Of a stretch of 54,894 nt of DNA, positions 52,315 to 54,894 are shown one piece after another. The stretch comes from Terriglobales bacterium. Its GTDB lineage: Bacteria > Acidobacteriota > Terriglobia > Terriglobales > Acidobacteriaceae. The DNA lies in the NCBI GenBank assembly GCA_015655585.1, contig JAATEV010000076.1:1-54894 (forward strand). The letters are read 5' to 3'. The notes beneath the pieces were generated by a model. It was given only the letters and a program-made list of their open reading frames with translations, ran no database searches and was not told the origin of the DNA. The translations under genes and the position numbers were made by a program. How positions within the stretch are numbered: the first letter of the stretch is position 1; each line of letters opens with the position of its first letter.

Positions 52315-53682
52315 ATGCGGCAGCCAACACACCACGGAGAACGTCTCATCCTCATGCGAACTCTCCGCCTCGCCGCGATGCTTTTCTCCCTCACCACAAT
52401 CTGCCCCGCCCAAAATCCCGCCCAGCTCCCCGCCGGAACCACCGACACCACCCAAACCCAGCAGCCCCAACCGCAAGATCCCATCCTCGCCCAGGCCACC
52501 GAAGCCCTCAACAAGCAGGACTATCCCACCGCCCTCAAACTCCTCACCTCCCTCGCCGAAAAAAATCCCTCCGACGCCCGCATCCTCTTCGACCTCGCCT
52601 ACACTCAGGAAGCGCTCAACCAGTCCACCGAAGCCGCGGCCACCTACCGCCGCGCCATCGCCGCCGACGCCACCTTCCTCGATCCCCACGTAGCCCTCGG
52701 CCTCCTCCTCGCCCGCAGCGGCCAGCTAACCGACGCCCACGCCGAGCTAGCCAAAGCCGTCACCCTCGACAACGGCAACCCGGCCTTCAAAGCCAGCGCC
52801 TATCGCGCCCTCGCCCGGCTCGACCGCGCCCAGAACCCCGCCGCCGCCAGCGACGAGATTCTCTCCGCCATCAAGCTCACCCCCGAGACACCCGAAGACA
52901 CCCTCCTCAGCGGCGAGATCGCCGAGGCTTCCGGCAACACCGCCGCCGCCGAAGCCGCCTACCGCCGCCTCCTCGCCGCCAATCCCAACAATCAGGACGC
53001 CACCTCCGCCCTCGCCCATCTCCAGCTCTCCCAGAAGCAGCCCGCCGAACAGACCGAGTCCCTCCTCACCGCCGCCCTCGCCAAAGACCCCGACAACCCC
53101 ACCCTCAACGCCCAGCTAGCCAGCCTCTACGACCGGCAGGACAAACCCGCGCAGGCCATCCCCCTCATCCTCAAGCTCCACGCCGCGCACCCCGACGACG
53201 CCGACATCACCCGCCTCCTCGCCCACCTCTACACCCACAACCAGCAGTACGACCAGGCCGCCCCCCTCTACGCCGCGCTCGCCTCCTCCAGCAACGACCC
53301 CACCCTCCTCGACGACTACGGCGAAACCCTCATCCGCCTCAAGCGATTCGCCGAGGCCGAGACCGTCCTCCAGCGCGCCACCGCCAACCCCGCCGCCTTC
53401 ACCAGCAAGGACGATCTCGGGGACGCCGCCGCTCACCTCGCCTTCGCCGCCTCGGCCAACAACGACCCCGCCACTACCTTGAAAGCGATCGAGCTTCGTG
53501 CTACAGTTCTGCCACCGTCGCCTTCGTCCCTCTTTCTTGCCGCGACGGCGCACGACAAGCTCCGCCACATCAAACAGGCGGCCGACCTGTACAAGCAGTT
53601 CCTGACCGTGGCAAACGGCAAATTTCCAGACGAGGAGTGGGAGGCTCGCCACCGCCTCATCACCCTCAACCATATGAAGTAG
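52315..53682 (+). CDS. Secreted TPR-repeat protein
   Basis: 455 residues from ATG 52315, preceded by GAAGAAGGA; upstream TTG 52279 and downstream ATG 52354 are alternatives (the latter begins directly with MRTLRLAAMLFSLTTI, a clean signal peptide). The mature part is a run of TPR-like repeats with A, L, Y and P at repeat positions, e.g. ALNKQDYPTALKLLTSLAEK and LFDLAYTQEALNQSTEAAATY. Probably periplasmic scaffold. The next gene starts 25 bp downstream. Confidence 0.84.
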   Translation: MRQPTHHGERLILMRTLRLAAMLFSLTTICPAQNPAQLPAGTTDTTQTQQPQPQDPILAQATEALNKQDYPTALKLLTSLAEKNPSDARILFDLAYTQEALNQSTEAAATYRRAIAADATFLDPHVALGLLLARSGQLTDAHAELAKAVTLDNGNPAFKASAYRALARLDRAQNPAAASDEILSAIKLTPETPEDTLLSGEIAEASGNTAAAEAAYRRLLAANPNNQDATSALAHLQLSQKQPAEQTESLLTAALAKDPDNPTLNAQLASLYDRQDKPAQAIPLILKLHAAHPDDADITRLLAHLYTHNQQYDQAAPLYAALASSSNDPTLLDDYGETLIRLKRFAEAETVLQRATANPAAFTSKDDLGDAAAHLAFAASANNDPATTLKAIELRATVLPPSPSSLFLAATAHDKLRHIKQAADLYKQFLTVANGKFPDEEWEARHRLITLNHMK

Positions 53683-53707
53683 GCAAGCGCTCCTTACGAG
53701 GTGCGTG

Positions 53708-54175
53708 ATGATTCAAAAGATCTTCTCCGCCGCTCTTCTTCCTCTCATCGCCTCCCTCGCCCTCTGCGTGCCCGCTCGCGCCGCCGCCATCGACGAGACG
53801 CTTCCCGACTCGCAGACCCTCACCCAGCTCCAGCTTCGCGCCGAACAGGCCAACCCGCGCGAGCAGTGCTTCCTCTACACCCAGCTCATCCACACCATGA
53901 CCGAGATCGCCGGCAAGCAGCTCCGCAGCGGCAACATCGAGCAGGCCAGCCTCATGCTCCGGCAGATCGATCACTACGCGCAGCTCATCCACACGGACCT
54001 CGCCGGCAACGCCAAACGCCTCAAGGACGCCGAGAAGCTGATGCAGCACACCACATGGAGGCTCACCAGCCTCCTTCACCAGTCCTCTGCCGAAGACCGC
54101 GAAACCCTTCAGGCCACGCTCAAGCGCCTCAATCAGGTCCACGACGAGCTCCTCGCCCAGGTCTTCCTGCACTAA
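53708..54175 (+). CDS. Small secreted helical protein of unknown function, first of a pair
   Basis: 155 residues from ATG 53708 (GAGG six bases upstream; GTG 53705 also possible). Signal peptide (about 1-25, ALCVPARAAA). The mature part is all-helical and charged: TQLQLRAEQANPREQCFLY, LIHTMTEIAGKQLRSG and ETLQATLKRLNQVHDELLAQ. The single cysteine is in REQCFLY. No family recognised. It overlaps the next gene by one base (TAATG) and follows the TPR gene, suggesting a three-gene unit. Confidence 0.75.
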   Translation: MIQKIFSAALLPLIASLALCVPARAAAIDETLPDSQTLTQLQLRAEQANPREQCFLYTQLIHTMTEIAGKQLRSGNIEQASLMLRQIDHYAQLIHTDLAGNAKRLKDAEKLMQHTTWRLTSLLHQSSAEDRETLQATLKRLNQVHDELLAQVFLH

Positions 54176-54705
54176 TGCTCACGCGCCTCCTGCTGGCCGC
54201 GCTCCTCCTCACCCTGCCTCTGCACGCGCAGGATAAGGACTCCGCACTCACCCAGGCCGAGATCGACCAGCTCCGCGACTCCGCCTACTATCCCGACGAC
54301 CGTATCCTCCTCTTCATCAAGCTCCTCGACACTCGCGACAAGGTCATCCTCGACCTCTTCGCCCACCCCCGCAAGCCCGGCCGCGAGCAGGACACCCACG
54401 ACCTGCTGGAGCAGTTCACCGCCATCGCCGACGAGCTAAACGACAACCTCGACAACTACGGCCCACGCCACCGCGACATCCGCAAATCCCTGCCCAAACT
54501 CATCACCGCCACCGAGCGCTGGGCCTCCAATCTAAAGACCCCGCCCGATGACGACGCCTACAACGTCAGTCGCAAGCTTGCCCTCGAAGCCATCCAGGAC
54601 ATCCGCGAAGAGGCCACCCAGCTCCTCACCGAGCAAAAGACCTGGTTCGCCGCCCATCCCCCAGCCAAAGAGAACAGGAACGGCTCCATCGAAATTCTCC
54701 GCTGA
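54175..54705 (+). CDS. Small secreted helical protein of unknown function, second of a pair
   Basis: 176 residues; the ATG uses the last A of the upstream TAA. Signal peptide MLTRLLLAALLLTLPLHA. The mature domain is helical and acidic: ALTQAEIDQLRDSAYYPDDR, ILLFIKLLDTRDKVILDLFA, LEQFTAIADELNDNLDNYG and LALEAIQDIREEATQLLTE. Its profile resembles that of the first member, so the two may be partners. Co-transcribed with the TPR gene. Function unknown. Confidence 0.75.
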   Translation: MLTRLLLAALLLTLPLHAQDKDSALTQAEIDQLRDSAYYPDDRILLFIKLLDTRDKVILDLFAHPRKPGREQDTHDLLEQFTAIADELNDNLDNYGPRHRDIRKSLPKLITATERWASNLKTPPDDDAYNVSRKLALEAIQDIREEATQLLTEQKTWFAAHPPAKENRNGSIEILR

Positions 54706-54772
54706 ACATCCACATCCCATCGCCCCGTCGCCGTTGTTCTTGCTTTTGTCGTTGCCTGTTTTTTGGTTTGTC

Positions 54773-54787
54773 ATTCCCGAAGGGAAT
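54773..54787. repeat. Short intergenic palindrome ATTCCCGAAGGGAAT
   Basis: Six-base arms ATTCCC/GGGAAT around GAA, just before the hexanucleotide array. I recall GTCATTCCCGAAGGGAATCTG as common in acidobacterial intergenic DNA (from memory, not searched). Confidence 0.6.
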
Positions 54788-54793
54788 CTGCGT

Positions 54794-54886
<93 letters not shown>

Positions 54887-54894
54887 GGATTAGA

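Noticed and set aside
52173..53708. Plus-strand open frame of 511 codons overlapping the TPR gene
   Set aside because: Pro/Arg/His-rich out-of-frame translation; the TPR frame has a Shine-Dalgarno and repeats.

Overview
The window looks like ordinary chromosome from a soil bacterium of the Acidobacteriota, most likely class Terriglobia (Acidobacteriaceae; Terriglobus, Granulicella and Edaphobacter are the kind of genera I have in mind). This is inference. It rests on a TIGR03435 'soil-associated' protein, a DUF1800 protein, tandem DUF507 genes, a PadR plus prefix-type membrane protein unit, hopanoid hpnC/D/E and hpnJ genes, a PEP-CTERM protein, GC-rich codon use with many GTG/TTG starts, and palindromic GGCTTTAGCC/GGCTTCAGCC intergenic repeats. 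I see no rRNA operon, insertion sequence, prophage, integrase or CRISPR array.

Left part (1-16 kb). An initiator tRNA and a secreted BON/glycine-zipper protein come first, followed by a flavin monooxygenase, deoC, a GAF-GAF-SpoIIE phosphatase and aroA. A minus-strand run miaB - bifunctional nuclease - two glycosyltransferases follows. Next are a PadR regulator with its operator, two tRNA-Glu genes, and recJ with an unknown partner.

Middle (16.4-34 kb), mostly cell envelope. A tandem DUF507 pair is followed by a tight plus-strand operon of HlyD-like adaptor, TPR protein, TolC-like channel and the hopanoid radical-SAM enzyme HpnJ, closed by a strong terminator. Two half-size EamA-type proteins come next. 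On the minus strand lies a translationally coupled block: MDR dehydrogenase - hpnC - hpnD - hpnE, which makes squalene from farnesyl diphosphate. Divergent from it are an MlaE permease and an MlaF-like ATPase, suggesting lipid or hopanoid trafficking. Then come a flavin reductase, ftsB, an ATP-grasp protein, an esterase-fold protein lacking its nucleophile, and a divergent intact esterase.

Right part (34-55 kb). The classical rpsP-khpA-rimM-trmD-rplS-rnhB translation operon runs on into a PIG-L deacetylase and pdxH. Then come a Tat-type cupin, DUF1800, TIGR03435, msrQ and uvrA. The remainder encodes a carboxypeptidase-regulatory-domain protein, a PEP-CTERM protein with a large surface protein, an RcnB-like protein, secreted unknowns, and a TPR gene followed by two small secreted proteins. 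The window ends in a (TTGCTG)n array.

I found no clear new defence or mobile system. The most interesting points are the envelope-export/HpnJ operon without a pump gene, the ATP-grasp/pseudo-esterase/esterase trio, the MlaF-like ATPase whose Walker-B catalytic Glu is Ser, and the families of dispersed hairpin repeats. All functional statements come from reading motifs; no database search was run.
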